Assembly: GCF_009734385.1 (NCBI RefSeq) | Contig: NZ_CP046452.1 | Location: 1,178,001-1,242,000 of the forward strand | DNA: 64,000 bases | Source: Corynebacterium kalinowskii | Lineage (GTDB): Bacteria > Actinomycetota > Actinomycetes > Mycobacteriales > Mycobacteriaceae | Direction: 5' to 3' | In this document: positions 1-9,322 of the stretch, in pieces | Layout of the letters: every line of letters starts with the position of its first letter | How positions within the stretch are numbered: the first letter of the stretch is position 1 | Notes under the pieces: model-generated | The model's database searches: none | Told to the model about the DNA's origin: nothing | What the model saw: the letters and a program-made list of their open reading frames with translations, nothing else | Made by a program: the position numbers and the translations under genes

Positions 1-413
1 GAGACGAAGGTGAACGTCCAGCGACGCTCATTCTTCATCAAGCCTGGCGTGATAAAGCCCCAAATTTGAGCGAGCCACACCGGGGAAGCCAGGACTGTTC
101 CGGCCAGCGCGCCGACTTTGAGGCGCAGCATGAACATCTCAAAGGGGGCGGTAGCCAACAGCTTGCAGCTGCCGTCCGGCGAGAAATCAGCGCGGATCGA
201 CGGATCCAGCTGACAGTATGGTCCACGCAGGATTTCGCCGAGGGACATCAGCCCGAAAAAGGAATGCTGGTACCAGATGAAGCCGAGGACGGTGCCCAAG
301 GCCAGGGCTGCGATTGAGATCAGCAGCCTGCGGCGCAGTTCCTGGATGTGTTCGACGAGGGTCATCGCGCCGTCGTCGTTGCGCCGTTTCTTCTGTTTGC
401 GAGCGGTTGCCAC
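1..413 (-). CDS. tatC: Sec-independent (Tat) protein translocase subunit TatC, 3' end missing
   Basis: TatC is the membrane receptor that binds twin-arginine signal peptides and works with TatA to export folded proteins. The visible N-terminal part has the family layout: a basic cytoplasmic start, the conserved stretch [12 protein letters not shown], a first membrane helix, a periplasmic loop and the conserved [15 protein letters not shown] region. The chosen start is GTG at 413 ([10 protein letters not shown]). An in-frame ATG at 365 would remove the basic leader. The gene runs off the window start, so roughly the last half is absent. It lies 12 bases downstream of tatA in the same direction, as in other actinobacteria, at the end of the pafA-pafB-pafC run. 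Confidence 0.95.
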   Translation of the reverse strand, partial: MATARKQKKRRNDDGAMTLVEHIQELRRRLLISIAALALGTVLGFIWYQHSFFGLMSLGEILRGPYCQLDPSIRADFSPDGSCKLLATAPFEMFMLRLKVGALAGTVLASPVWLAQIWGFITPGLMKNERRWTFTFV

Positions 414-425
414 TTTCTTAACGGA

Positions 426-713
426 TTACTGCTGACCCTGTTGTGGGTTCTGGTACGGCTGCTGTGGCTGCTGGTAAGGCTGCTGTACCTGCTGTGGCTG
501 AACTGGCTGCTGCTGAATCGGCTGTGGCTGGATTGGCTGCTGCTCGATGGCTGGCTGTGGCTGGCCATCGTTTTGCATTTCCTTCACCTCAGACTTGAAG
601 ATGCGCATGGATCGGCCCAGGGAACGCGCTGCGTCTGGGAGCTTCTTCGCACCGAACAGCAGAATGAGCACAACTGCGATGATGATCAGTTCGGTAGGGC
701 CAAGATTCGGCAT
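426..713 (-). CDS. tatA: Tat translocase pore subunit TatA with Gln/Pro-rich tail
   Basis: TatA oligomerises to form the size-variable part of the Tat export channel. The protein has 95 residues. It starts with the typical [20 protein letters not shown] membrane helix, followed by the [20 protein letters not shown] amphipathic helix that defines the family. From about residue 50 the tail is almost entirely Gln, Pro and Tyr, in loose repeats such as IQPQP, VQPQQ and [10 protein letters not shown]. Corynebacterial TatA tails are often low-complexity, but this one is extreme. A good ribosome site (AAGGA, 6 bases before the ATG) fixes the start. It sits 9 bases after pafC. Confidence 0.96.
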   Translation of the reverse strand: MPNLGPTELIIIAVVLILLFGAKKLPDAARSLGRSMRIFKSEVKEMQNDGQPQPAIEQQPIQPQPIQQQPVQPQQVQQPYQQPQQPYQNPQQGQQ

Positions 714-722
714 GTGTAGTCC

Positions 723-1694
723 TTACAGAGAATTGAACGAGTTCGTCGGTTCATCATACGCCTTGAGTCCGGCAGCTGCTCGCTGAGCAACAGCCTCCGC
801 AAGGTGTGTCGGAGCTGCTAGTTGAACCTGTCCCCCGCAGGCTAGCACGAAGCGGATCAACCACTCCTCGGACCCGACGGGAATGGTGCCATGGATCCAT
901 TCGTCATCCGCTTGTGCGCCTAGCGTGATCGGGACGTAGTCAGCGATCCAGGCGTAGCTCTTCGCCACCCGGATTTCGGCTTGCGTCCTGCCGAATGCGA
1001 ACGGATCCTTCAGTGAAAACTTCAGGAGGTCGGCGTGCGGGACCGCTTCTTCCTCGGCCAAAGCCACTGAACTCATCCGGTCGATCCGGAAGGTGCGGTG
1101 CTCGTCCACCCCGTGATCCCAGCCGCGGAGGTAGGTAAATCCGTCGCTGGTGAAAACATGAGCTGCTGAGACGACGCGTTCTGAGGTGCTGAATGTGGTC
1201 TGCGAAAAATAGTGAAAAGTCAGTTGCTTGCGCTCGTCCATGCTGGTTCGAATGAGATCGAGAACTGAAGTACCTTCGGGCGCCGCTTCAGCATCCGCTA
1301 CGGCGCTGACCTGCTCCCCCATGATTTCCCGCAGTTTAGCGGCCGCAGATGTCACCGCAGCATTGTTGACGAGCCCTGGCGTTGCCTCGAGGTTCTCTAG
1401 GGCCAATAGGAGGGCGGCGGCCTCTGTCGTCGATAAGCGCAGTGGCTTGTCCATGCCCTGGGCGTTAGCCACCCGCACGCTCTGGTAGGAGTGCTTCAAA
1501 TCCACGAGGTCGCCGGGCATGAGTCCGGGGAGTCCGCAGCACCAAAGCCGATTGAGGTCGTCCATGATTTCGTGGGGCTCCCGACCCAGGTCGCGGGCGG
1601 CTTCCATCACGGTGCGTTCGGGGTGTGCCTCGAAGTATGGCAGCAAGTTCAGCATCCGGACGAGGTCGGCTAGCCTTTCACTTCCGCGTGCCAT
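723..1694 (-). CDS. pafC: WYL-domain transcriptional regulator PafC
   Basis: PafC forms with PafB a heterodimeric activator. In mycobacteria the pair controls the LexA/RecA-independent DNA-damage response. The 323-residue protein begins MARGSERLADLVRMLNLL, a winged-helix N-terminus, and carries a WYL-type ligand-sensing domain around residues 145-230 ending in the HRTFRIDRMSS motif. An upstream extension is possible in frame, but the ATG at 1694 shares its first base with the pafB stop (TGATG), so translational coupling supports this start. Position, size and pairing with the adjacent paralogue make the assignment firm. Corynebacterial targets cannot be read from this sequence. Confidence 0.93.
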   Translation of the reverse strand: MARGSERLADLVRMLNLLPYFEAHPERTVMEAARDLGREPHEIMDDLNRLWCCGLPGLMPGDLVDLKHSYQSVRVANAQGMDKPLRLSTTEAAALLLALENLEATPGLVNNAAVTSAAAKLREIMGEQVSAVADAEAAPEGTSVLDLIRTSMDERKQLTFHYFSQTTFSTSERVVSAAHVFTSDGFTYLRGWDHGVDEHRTFRIDRMSSVALAEEEAVPHADLLKFSLKDPFAFGRTQAEIRVAKSYAWIADYVPITLGAQADDEWIHGTIPVGSEEWLIRFVLACGGQVQLAAPTHLAEAVAQRAAAGLKAYDEPTNSFNSL

Positions 1695-2656
1695 CAGTGT
1701 GACTCCTTCACTTGGCGCAGTCCGGCTACGATCTCCGCGCGCAGTTCCGCTGGTTCGAGCAGGACAATCTCGGGTGCGGTAGCAAGACACTCACGCACCA
1801 GCCAGTGCTTATCGACGTCCTCCACCACAATCGTCTCCCCCACGCGCTCACCTTGTGCTTCTAACTCGGGCGAGGCGCCCGGAGCCACCCGAAGCGTTGC
1901 CGTGACGAGTTCTTTTCCTCGGCGCAGTGCGGTCTCCACAATGTCTTGCAGGTTGACATTCTGGGGTTTGCGCTGTTCAGCAGCCCCGGAGACATGAATG
2001 TCCGACACGCGGGTGATGCGGAAAGCACGCACGGCTTCGCGGTCTGGATCGTATCCGACCAAGTACATGCGTCCCCGGAGCGGGACGAGACCCCAGGGAT
2101 CCATGCGCCGCTCCTGGTCAGCTGCCTGTTGGTGCGGCCGGTAAGTAAAAGTTAGTCGGTGTCCGGCAGCGCAGGCACCCACAATCTGGTCCAGAGTTTT
2201 TGCCTTGAGAGCTTGCATATCTCCAACAGCACCGATGGTGGTGGGATCGGTGAAGGTGCGAGATGCGCCGGAAGCCGCGATCTTGGTCCAGCCGGAACGG
2301 GCGAAGACGGAGAGCTCGCCGGTGAGGCCGCGTTCGCCAGCCAGGCCTAAGATGGTGGCTTCTTCGGCGGTAAAGCGCACCTCAGGAAGGGAATATTCTT
2401 CTTCCTGGAGGCGGTAACCCGTGACCCGCTCGCCGTTTTCGACGGCGGCATCTGCGATCGCTTCGATGGGCACTCCGACTTTCATCAGTACCGCGCGATC
2501 GCGCTGAAATGCCTTGTCAAAGTGTCGCTCTGGATAGCCAAAGACGTTCTTCTTGACCCAGTGCGCAGTGAGGAACTGCTTGCCTAGCTGCCTGGCGTTG
2601 AGAAAGGCAAAGGTCAGGTTAGTCAGCCGTTCCAGGCCTGGGTCTTTTTTGGTCAT
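1694..2656 (-). CDS. pafB: WYL-domain transcriptional regulator PafB
   Basis: PafB is the partner of PafC in the mycobacterial DNA-damage regulator. The 320-residue protein has an N-terminal winged helix (RLTNLTFAFLNARQ) and a WYL domain with the conserved RMDPWGLVPLRGRMYLVGYD and VRAFRITRVSD stretches. The ATG overlaps the pafA stop by four bases (ATGA), which fixes the start and shows co-expression with the Pup ligase. The link between pupylation genes and these regulators is conserved in actinobacteria, although PafBC is not needed for the pupylation chemistry itself. Confidence 0.94.
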   Translation of the reverse strand: MTKKDPGLERLTNLTFAFLNARQLGKQFLTAHWVKKNVFGYPERHFDKAFQRDRAVLMKVGVPIEAIADAAVENGERVTGYRLQEEEYSLPEVRFTAEEATILGLAGERGLTGELSVFARSGWTKIAASGASRTFTDPTTIGAVGDMQALKAKTLDQIVGACAAGHRLTFTYRPHQQAADQERRMDPWGLVPLRGRMYLVGYDPDREAVRAFRITRVSDIHVSGAAEQRKPQNVNLQDIVETALRRGKELVTATLRVAPGASPELEAQGERVGETIVVEDVDKHWLVRECLATAPEIVLLEPAELRAEIVAGLRQVKESH

Positions 2657-4044
2657 AAGTACTCGATGAGTTCTTCCACTCGGGAATCAACGGAGGCAAA
2701 GGGATCACCAAGCTCCACCATATGCGGTTCGGGCTGGTTAATCTTCAGACGCATCCAGTCTACGGTGACACTCGCCTCTCGTTCGAGTGCAGCGCTGAGG
2801 AAATCACCGCGTAGCTTCGCACGAGTAGTTTGAGGCGCCTGATCCTTGGCCACCTCGATCACCTCATCTGACACCCAGCGCTGTACCAGCCCCTTGGCCT
2901 CGAGTACCGGAAAGATTCCCCGCCCTGGCTTAATGTCGTGATACATCAAATCGATTTGGGCCAGCTTCGGGTGGTCGAGGTCCCAGCTGTTCTTCTCTAG
3001 GTAGCGATTGATGAGCTTTCTCTTGATCACCCAGTCAATTTCAGTATCGACCTGTGAGAAGTCCTGAGACTCGAGAGCCGTGAGCATCCGGCCCCACAAA
3101 TCAACGACTTTGTTAAGGTCTTCGTTCGGCTCACGCTCGTGCAGCCACGCAGCGGCCGCCTCGTGGTACGCGCGTTGCATGGCCAACGCGGTGATCGTCC
3201 CGCCATTTTTCAGCTCGATGACTGTGCTGCCCGTGCTGTCGCGCGCGATCTGGCGGATGGAGGCGATGTCGTCGGCAAGCCCAAAGTCGGGCAGCTCGAC
3301 GCCAGCTTCGATCATTTCTAGCACCAGTTCGGTTGCACCGATCTTGAGTGCGATGGTGGGCTCGGCGAGGTTCGAATCGCCGACGATCACATGCAGGCGG
3401 CGGTACAGCGAGGAATCGGCATGCGGTTCGTCCCGGGTGTTAATCATGGGGCGACTACGGGTGGTCGCCGAGGACACCCCTTCCCACACGTGGTCGGCGC
3501 GTTGGGAGACGCACCAACCGGTGCCAAAGTGCGAGCTCGCGCTGCCCAGGAAAGGGCGGTAAATCAAGCCGGCGCCTGCGATGAGCTGGCGAGTGACGAG
3601 AAACGGAATCAGTTTGCGCCCGAGTACTTTGAGCACGGCCGTCCGCGACACCAGGTAGTTTTCATGGCAGCCGTAGGAGTTGCCCTGGCTGTCAACGTTG
3701 TTTTTGAACAGGTAGATCTGCGCAGGTTTGCCCTCCGCGGCGAGCGCTTCCTCGGCTTGGATAGCCAGGTCAGAGACAATGCGATCTCCGGCCTTTTCGT
3801 AGGCGATGAGTTGGCTGATCGAGTCGCATTCGGCGGTGGCGAATTCTGGGTGCGAGCCGACATCCAAGTACAGGCGGGAGGCGTTCGGCAGGAAGATATT
3901 TGAACTTGAATAGCGTTCGACGATGGGCCGGAACATGTACCGGGCGACATCATCGGGGGTCATGGGGGCGATGTTTCCCGGCAGGGTCGCCATGATGCCG
4001 TATTCGGTTTCGATCCCCTTGATCCTGCGGGTCAGAGCCGTCAC
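2653..4044 (-). CDS. pafA: Pup-protein ligase PafA
   Basis: PafA activates the C-terminal glutamate of Pup with ATP and links it to substrate lysines. The 463-residue protein belongs to the glutamine-synthetase-like PafA/Dop family. It starts RRIKGIETEYGIMATLPG and contains LYLDVGSHPEFATAECD, YLFKNNVDSQGNSYGCHENY and INTRDEPHADSSLYRRLHVI, all conserved nucleotide/metal-site stretches. It lacks the extra loop after the N-terminal GTETEYGI that marks Dop, so the two paralogues can be told apart. The start is GTG at 4044, overlapping the pup stop codon, so translation is coupled to pup. Confidence 0.97.
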   Translation of the reverse strand: MTALTRRIKGIETEYGIMATLPGNIAPMTPDDVARYMFRPIVERYSSSNIFLPNASRLYLDVGSHPEFATAECDSISQLIAYEKAGDRIVSDLAIQAEEALAAEGKPAQIYLFKNNVDSQGNSYGCHENYLVSRTAVLKVLGRKLIPFLVTRQLIAGAGLIYRPFLGSASSHFGTGWCVSQRADHVWEGVSSATTRSRPMINTRDEPHADSSLYRRLHVIVGDSNLAEPTIALKIGATELVLEMIEAGVELPDFGLADDIASIRQIARDSTGSTVIELKNGGTITALAMQRAYHEAAAAWLHEREPNEDLNKVVDLWGRMLTALESQDFSQVDTEIDWVIKRKLINRYLEKNSWDLDHPKLAQIDLMYHDIKPGRGIFPVLEAKGLVQRWVSDEVIEVAKDQAPQTTRAKLRGDFLSAALEREASVTVDWMRLKINQPEPHMVELGDPFASVDSRVEELIEYL

Positions 4045-4217
4045 TGGCCACCCTTTTGTACGTAAGAACGAACGAATTCTTCCGCGTTGTTTTCCAACAG
4101 TCCGTCGATCTCATCGAGGAGGTCGTCAGTGCCCTGTGTGTTGAGCTGAACCTGGCCAGCCTCGCTGAGAACGTCCTCGTCTTTCTTGCCTGGTCCAGAT
4201 GCGTAGCTTTGGGTCAT
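4041..4217 (-). CDS. pup: Prokaryotic ubiquitin-like protein Pup (58 aa)
   Basis: Pup is the small, mostly disordered protein tag attached to lysines by PafA. The reading frame from ATG 4217 gives 58 residues, starting MTQSYASGPGKKDEDV and ending EEFVRSYVQKGGQ. The C-terminal Gly-Gly-Gln is diagnostic. A Gln terminus needs deamidation to Glu by Dop before ligation in the mycobacterial system. The middle part (LLDEIDGLLENNAEEFV) can form the helix that binds the ATPase coiled coil. There is a clear ribosome site (AAAGGA, 6 bases upstream). It lies 2 bases after dop and overlaps pafA. Confidence 0.97.
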   Translation of the reverse strand: MTQSYASGPGKKDEDVLSEAGQVQLNTQGTDDLLDEIDGLLENNAEEFVRSYVQKGGQ

Positions 4218-4219
4218 GA

Positions 4220-5662
4220 TTAGTCCTTTCCTTGGATCAAGTTTAGGGCGCGGGGGTCGTCGGCGGTGAAGGAATCCACTTCGGGCATGCTGATGCGCTG
4301 CTCATCGACGACCATGCTGTCCCAACTAGCGGCTAGAACGCGCTGGCTGTGGTCGCGCATCAGGGTGCCGCGGGTGTAGGCCCTGGTGTCTAGTGGCGGA
4401 TTCTTCGCAGCGTGCAGGATCTCTTCCTCGGTGACCAGAGTTTTCATGCGCCCCTTGCGTACCAGGGCGTGGTACAGCGACTTAGCTGGGTCAATGTCAC
4501 AGTATTGGAGGTCGATGAGCTGCATCTTTGGGTGGTCCCAGGTCAGTCCCCTGTCGACAAATCCCTGCATCAGGGCGAGCTTCGCGGTCCAATCCAGCAG
4601 GTGGCTCGTGCTAAGCGGGTCACTGTCCAGCATATCCAGCACCTGACCCCACAATTGGTGTTCGCGGGATCCGCCGCTGACTCGTCCGTGGTATTCCCGC
4701 AGAATTTCCACGGCGGTGAGCTGGCGGCCGTCTTTGAGCTGCAAGCGGTGCTGCAACGTCAGGTCCCGTGACACGTTTTGCACTTCTGCCACTGGGTTCG
4801 CCAGCGCCAGATCTTCGAATGAGACGCCCTCTTCGATGGCATCCAGCACCAGCGCTGTCATGCCCATTTTCAGGAAGTTCGCCGTCTGCGACATGTTCGC
4901 GTCGCCGATGATCACGTGTAGGCGCCCAAAGCGTTCCTCATCCGCGTGTGGCTCGTCGCGAGTGTTGATGATGCCGCGGTTGAGCGTCGTCTCCAGCGAA
5001 ATTTCTGTCTCGATGTAGTCGGCACGTTGCGAAATCTGGAAGCCAGGTTGCTCTCCCCTAGCCCCTAGTCCAACTCGTCCTGCACCAATGATCACCTGTC
5101 GGGTGACAAAGAACGGGATCAGCGCCGCAGACAACACATCAAAATCGGTCGCCCTGAAATAAAGGTAATTTTCGTGGCTGCCGTAGGACGCACCCTTGCC
5201 GTCCACATTGTGCTTGTAGATCTTTAGCTCCGGGCACGGCGCGTGCCCATCCAGCGCAGACAGTCCCTGGCTGGTCAGTTCCGCAACGGCCACTACGGCC
5301 TCGCGCAGGATGATGTCGCCGGCTGCGTCGAAAAGCATGGCATCCCACGCGTTGGTCGTTTCCGGTGCGGAATACTCGGGATGTGCGTGATCGACGTAGA
5401 ACCGGGCGCCGTTGCCGAGGACGACGTTGGCTACGCCCACGGCGTTCGGATCGATGACCGGTACGGTGTGGTAGCGCTTGAGGTCGAATCCGCGCAGGTC
5501 ACGAAGGGGGTGTTCGCCACCGAAGTCCCAGCGTGCCCGCCGGGCGCTTATCGACGCCGCGTAGGCCACCACAGCGTGAGTGGAGGTAATGATCGGGCTG
5601 AGCAGCGGATCGCTCGGGGTGGCGATGCCGTACTCAGTTTCGGTTCCCATGAATCTTGGCAT
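4220..5662 (-). CDS. dop: Deamidase/depupylase of Pup, Dop
   Basis: Dop converts the Pup C-terminal Gln to Glu and also removes Pup from substrates. The 480-residue protein is a PafA paralogue with MGTETEYGIATPSDP at the N-terminus, the Dop-specific segment after it (residues about 35-70, including SARRARWDFGGEHPLRDLRG), and the active-site stretches FYVDHAHPEYSAPE, IYKHNVDGKGASYGSHENY and INTRDEPHADEERFGRLHVI. The first ATG (5662, MPRFMGTE) is used; a second at 5650 would lose only four residues. It begins 3 bases after arc. A copy of the 11-base repeat lies inside the gene at 5546-5556 and forces a rare ATA codon. Confidence 0.96.
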   Translation of the reverse strand: MPRFMGTETEYGIATPSDPLLSPIITSTHAVVAYAASISARRARWDFGGEHPLRDLRGFDLKRYHTVPVIDPNAVGVANVVLGNGARFYVDHAHPEYSAPETTNAWDAMLFDAAGDIILREAVVAVAELTSQGLSALDGHAPCPELKIYKHNVDGKGASYGSHENYLYFRATDFDVLSAALIPFFVTRQVIIGAGRVGLGARGEQPGFQISQRADYIETEISLETTLNRGIINTRDEPHADEERFGRLHVIIGDANMSQTANFLKMGMTALVLDAIEEGVSFEDLALANPVAEVQNVSRDLTLQHRLQLKDGRQLTAVEILREYHGRVSGGSREHQLWGQVLDMLDSDPLSTSHLLDWTAKLALMQGFVDRGLTWDHPKMQLIDLQYCDIDPAKSLYHALVRKGRMKTLVTEEEILHAAKNPPLDTRAYTRGTLMRDHSQRVLAASWDSMVVDEQRISMPEVDSFTADDPRALNLIQGKD

Positions 5663-5665
5663 GTG

Positions 5666-7198
5666 TTATCCCACAATCTTTGCTGCGATGACTTTTCCGC
5701 CGTGGCGGCCGGTGATTCGAGCCCACTCGTCAGGGTTGGAGGTGTTCGGCAGGTCCTCGTTCTCGCGATTTTCAGTGTCGATCGCCTTGATCAGGTGATC
5801 TTGGGAGATGCCGGGCTGGCCACCTTCCAATTGGTCCTTGATTGCGAACTTCTTCGCACGACCGACGATGTTGGCGATCATGGCACCGGAAACAAAGTCA
5901 CGGTAGTGCAGGGTTTCTTTGGTGCCGTCCTGCAGGGTGAGTTCGACGAACTGTTTATCTTCGAAGAGGTAGTCGGTGGCCTCTTGGATCAGTACTTCGG
6001 GGCGAGTGGCCAACGGGATATTGCTGGTCAAGTAGCGGGTGAAGATGTCTTTGGCCTGGTCTTTTCCTGGGCGGCTGACCCGAATTTTTACGTCGAGTCG
6101 GCCGGGGCGCAGGATGGCGGGGTCGATAAGTTCTTCGCGGTTGGTGGCGCCGATGACAATGACGTTCGAGAGCGACTCCACGCCATCGAGTTCTGCCAGG
6201 AGCTGTGGGACTACCGTGGTTTCGACGTCTGAACTGACTCCGGAGCCACGGGTGCGGAAGATGGATTCCATCTCGTCGAAGAAGACGATGACCGGGCGAC
6301 CCTCGGCGGCAAGCTCACGGGCGCGCTCAAAGATGAGTCGAATCTGTCGTTCAGTTTCGCCCACGTACTTGTTCAGCAGCTCGGGGCCCTTCACATTCAA
6401 GAAGTATGACCCCTTTTGCACGCCAAGACGTTCGGCCAACGAGTGCGCAACTGCCTTAGCGATCATGGTCTTGCCACAGCCCGGCGGTCCATACAGCAAT
6501 ACACCTTTCGGCGGGCTTAGCTGGTAGTCCTTGAACAGCTCAGGGTGTGCGAACGGGAGCTCGACGGCATCCTTGATTTGCTCGATTTGTTCGTTCAACC
6601 CACCGACATCTGCATAAGTGACATTTGGGACGTCTTCCAGTGCCAAGCGGCTGACCTCAGTCTTAGGGATCACTTCGAAGGCGTAGCCGGATTTGAGATC
6701 TACGAGCAATGTGTCGCCGGGTCGGGGTTTGCGTTCTTGCTTGAGCAACGCTGCGGCCAGCCGGATGACCTGCTCTTCCCCCGCTTGGTTTGCGATGAGT
6801 GCGCGGTCCTCGTCAAAGCGTTCAGTGAGGGTAGCTAGCGTGCCTTCTTCGGTGTACCCGCAGGCTTCTACGACGACGGAGCCTTCGCCGAGTCGAACCT
6901 TCATACCCGGCTTCAGTGACTCTTTTTCCATCGCTGGATCAACCATGAGGCGCATCTGGCGGTTGCCGGTGAAGATCTCGGCGGCTCTTTGGTTCTCCGC
7001 ATATTCCAGGAACACGCCGTAGGTGGAAGGCGGGGTTTTCAGGCCCTCCATTTCTTCGTAGAGGAGCGCTAATTTGTCGCGGGAGGCTTTGAGTAGCTCG
7101 GCGAGTTTGGTGTTGCGGTCTGCGAACTCACGGAGTCGGCCTTTGAGGCGGCGCACTTCTGCTGTGTGCTGTGCTTCTTCGGGCGTCGGGATAGTCAT
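5666..7198 (-). CDS. arc: ARC/Mpa-type AAA+ ATPase of the pupylation pathway
   Basis: Hexameric ATPase that binds Pup through an N-terminal coiled coil and unfolds pupylated proteins. Of 510 residues, about 10-55 form the coiled coil, 55-180 the two OB folds, and 190 onward the AAA+ domain with Walker A GPPGCGKT (237-244), Walker B IVFFDEME and the [19 protein letters not shown] sensor/arginine-finger segment. The C-terminus is [11 protein letters not shown]. The proteasome-docking Gln-Tyr-Leu tail of mycobacterial Mpa is missing, which fits the absence of prcA/prcB nearby and the known proteasome-free pupylation of corynebacteria. It starts 4 bases after the HNH gene and has no strong ribosome site of its own. 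Confidence 0.95.
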   Translation of the reverse strand: MTIPTPEEAQHTAEVRRLKGRLREFADRNTKLAELLKASRDKLALLYEEMEGLKTPPSTYGVFLEYAENQRAAEIFTGNRQMRLMVDPAMEKESLKPGMKVRLGEGSVVVEACGYTEEGTLATLTERFDEDRALIANQAGEEQVIRLAAALLKQERKPRPGDTLLVDLKSGYAFEVIPKTEVSRLALEDVPNVTYADVGGLNEQIEQIKDAVELPFAHPELFKDYQLSPPKGVLLYGPPGCGKTMIAKAVAHSLAERLGVQKGSYFLNVKGPELLNKYVGETERQIRLIFERARELAAEGRPVIVFFDEMESIFRTRGSGVSSDVETTVVPQLLAELDGVESLSNVIVIGATNREELIDPAILRPGRLDVKIRVSRPGKDQAKDIFTRYLTSNIPLATRPEVLIQEATDYLFEDKQFVELTLQDGTKETLHYRDFVSGAMIANIVGRAKKFAIKDQLEGGQPGISQDHLIKAIDTENRENEDLPNTSNPDEWARITGRHGGKVIAAKIVG

Positions 7199-7202
7199 GT
7201 TT

Positions 7203-8375
7203 CTACGATAGCGTGAACGCTATTCGGGTTGGATGGCCATACACTACTTGCCAGCCGCCGGCTTGTTGAGCTGCTGGGGATTCATTGCGTTTTCGGGTGC
7301 CGTCGGCTTGTACCATGACGGCTCGACCTAGTTCCATTTCGAGGTGGTCTTCGAGCCAACTGTCGTCGATAAGCCTGTGGTGTTTTGGACACAGGAGTGC
7401 GAGGTTGTCGATGGATGTCGGTCCTCCCCGCGACCACGGCACAACATGGTGGGCGTCGCATCTGCTTGCTGGAACATTGCAGCCAGGATGTTGGCAGACC
7501 CCATCTCGGCCAAAAAGTGAGAGCCGTTGATGGAAGTTGGCAGATCTGCTGGCAGTGACCAGGGCCTTTACTGCGCCGTTGTGGTCGTGGACTTGGATGT
7601 AGTCGATGACTTTGTCACCACTCAGATAGTCAACGTCCATTAGATTGAGGTCGAGCCCCACATTGGTGCCGAACTTGACTTGCCAATCGAATTCGTCCCA
7701 TTCCGTGACGCTGACGATCAAGGAGCAATGTCCGGTGTGGGAGCGACGGTCGCTGGATGCCCAACGCAGTACCTGTTCGAAAGCGTCGGCTTCGCGCTGC
7801 GTGATGGTGCGACGATCTTCGTCTTCATCTCGGGTAGCTTGGTCAGTCCGGAACGCTTGATCAATAAGGGCTTTGAACAGCGCTGCCGTAGCTGCAGGGG
7901 CGTAACCGTTGAACTTGCAACCACCGTGCTCGTCTTGGTTGCCCAGGGAAAAACGACGCTGGCGATACGCTTCAAACGGGTCCTGAGCCAGTTCCTCGTT
8001 TTCCTGGCGCACTAACTTCTTGGTGTACTCATGAGTCTGGCGCGGGGTGGATTTCAGCGCGGCCGCAGCTGCGAGCTGATAAATTTCTGTGCGACGCTCA
8101 GAAGATGGGGAAAGCTTGTCCAACGCGCCCAAGATGAGGTCCTGGTGCTCGACAGGTACGTCGGGATTCCACCAATTGTTGGCGCGTCGTTCGATGCGGT
8201 AGCCTTCGGAAGCACTGGCACCGGCCTTCTCCAGCTCCCTACGACTTTTTCCCGCGGCCATTCTGGTTTCGAGCCGGGCTACCACTTCCTTCAAACGAAG
8301 CAAATCGCCAAACGATTCGAAAGAATGATCGTCAACAAGCGCCTGTTCAAGAATTTGCGTGGCCTGTGCGATCAT
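7203..8375 (-). CDS. DUF222/HNH endonuclease-domain protein
   Basis: A 390-residue protein of the actinobacterial DUF222 (13E12-like) plus HNH family. The N-terminal 250 residues are the helical DUF222 region. The C-terminal nuclease signature is clear around residues 290-335: [20 protein letters not shown], then [14 protein letters not shown], giving the zinc Cys pairs and the His-His core. Members are multicopy in many actinobacteria and have no agreed biological role. The ATG at 8375 follows a very strong ribosome site (GGGAGGGGG) and a recognisable promoter. The gene ends 4 bases before arc, so it appears to head the pupylation operon here. It may be an insertion between trmI and arc. Confidence 0.9.
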   Translation of the reverse strand: MIAQATQILEQALVDDHSFESFGDLLRLKEVVARLETRMAAGKSRRELEKAGASASEGYRIERRANNWWNPDVPVEHQDLILGALDKLSPSSERRTEIYQLAAAAALKSTPRQTHEYTKKLVRQENEELAQDPFEAYRQRRFSLGNQDEHGGCKFNGYAPAATAALFKALIDQAFRTDQATRDEDEDRRTITQREADAFEQVLRWASSDRRSHTGHCSLIVSVTEWDEFDWQVKFGTNVGLDLNLMDVDYLSGDKVIDYIQVHDHNGAVKALVTASRSANFHQRLSLFGRDGVCQHPGCNVPASRCDAHHVVPWSRGGPTSIDNLALLCPKHHRLIDDSWLEDHLEMELGRAVMVQADGTRKRNESPAAQQAGGWQVVYGHPTRIAFTLS

Positions 8376-8403
8376 GGTTTCCCCCTCCCGGTTAGCTACC
8401 TAA

Positions 8404-8431
8404 ATTCTACCACGCCAAAATTAGAACACAA
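8404..8431 (-). promoter_or_regulatory. Probable sigma-A-type promoter for the HNH/pupylation operon
   Basis: On the minus strand a -35 TTGTGT (8431-8426) and a -10 TAGAAT (8409-8404) are separated by 16 bases in an AT-rich 97-base gap between trmI and the HNH gene. The ribosome site and ATG of the HNH gene follow about 30 bases downstream. I see no comparable promoter between the HNH gene and arc, so this is the best candidate for driving the whole run to tatC. Confidence 0.5.
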
Positions 8432-8472
8432 TAGCTAATAATGCTCTTTTTGGGGTGTGTGTATTCGATGAG

Positions 8473-9312
8473 CTACTTCCGCCCGCGTCGTTGCGGACGA
8501 GGAGCCACGGTGCCGTCGGCAAGCCTGCGTGCCCAAATCAGGAACGCGGTGTGGGCGTTCATTCGGTGTTCGGGGCGGGTGGCCAGGCCCTCGACCTTCC
8601 ATTCGCGCACGAGGGATTCCCAGGCCTTCGGCTCGGTGAAGCACTTCTGCTCGCGGATACCTTCCATGACCTTCATCAGCTGTGGGACCGTGGCTACGTA
8701 CGCCATGAACACACCGCCGGGGACGAGGAGCTTGGAGCTCACCTCGAGGCACTCCCACGGTGCGAGCATGTCCAGAATGATGCGGTCGACGGGCTGACCG
8801 CCGAGATCATCCAGGGTTACTTCCTGCAGATCTCCGAGCCGTGGCGACCAGTTGGCAGGGCGACCACCGAACCAGCCGTCCACGTTGGACTCTGCGAACT
8901 CCAGGTGATCCTCGCGGATCTCGTAAGAAACCAACTCCCCTTCCGGACCGATGGCGCGCAGCAGCGCCATGGACAGGGCGCCGGAGCCAGCGCCGGCCTC
9001 AAGGACGCGGGCGCCTGGGAAGATGTCGCCCTCGACGAGGATCTGCGCAGTGTCTTTCGGGTAAATCACGGCCGCGCCACGTGGCATGGACAGGATGTGG
9101 TCTACCAGCAGGTGGCGGAAGCACAGCCACTGGCCGCCCATGACGGATTCCACGACGGTGCCTTCATCGGCGCCGATGATCTTGTCGTGCTCAACGATGC
9201 CCTTGTGGGTGTGCAGGGACCCGCCAGGCTCCAGGATGATGGTGAAGTGACGGCGCTTAGCGTCGGTGAGTTGGACGCGGTCGCCCGCCTGGAAAGGTCC
9301 CGTATTAGCCAT
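8473..9312 (-). CDS. trmI: tRNA (adenine-58-N1)-methyltransferase TrmI
   Basis: Methylates N1 of adenine 58 in the T-loop of tRNAs with S-adenosylmethionine. The 279-residue protein has the small N-terminal beta domain (FQAGDRVQLTDAKRRHF) and a Rossmann methyltransferase core. The SAM motif EAGAGSGA lies at 105-112, followed by VSYEIREDHLEFAESNV and the catalytic-type DRIILDMLAPWE. The C-terminus is basic (RPQRRGRK). It lies 10 bases downstream of the M18 aminopeptidase, so the two are likely co-transcribed. In mycobacteria this gene adjoins mpa; here the HNH gene separates them. Confidence 0.95.
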   Translation of the reverse strand: MANTGPFQAGDRVQLTDAKRRHFTIILEPGGSLHTHKGIVEHDKIIGADEGTVVESVMGGQWLCFRHLLVDHILSMPRGAAVIYPKDTAQILVEGDIFPGARVLEAGAGSGALSMALLRAIGPEGELVSYEIREDHLEFAESNVDGWFGGRPANWSPRLGDLQEVTLDDLGGQPVDRIILDMLAPWECLEVSSKLLVPGGVFMAYVATVPQLMKVMEGIREQKCFTEPKAWESLVREWKVEGLATRPEHRMNAHTAFLIWARRLADGTVAPRPQRRGRK

Positions 9313-9322
9313 GCGCTGTAGT

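Noticed and set aside
7203-8375. HNH gene as a group II intron or homing element
   Set aside because: No reverse transcriptase, intron structure or interrupted host gene is visible; DUF222-HNH proteins are free-standing in actinobacteria.
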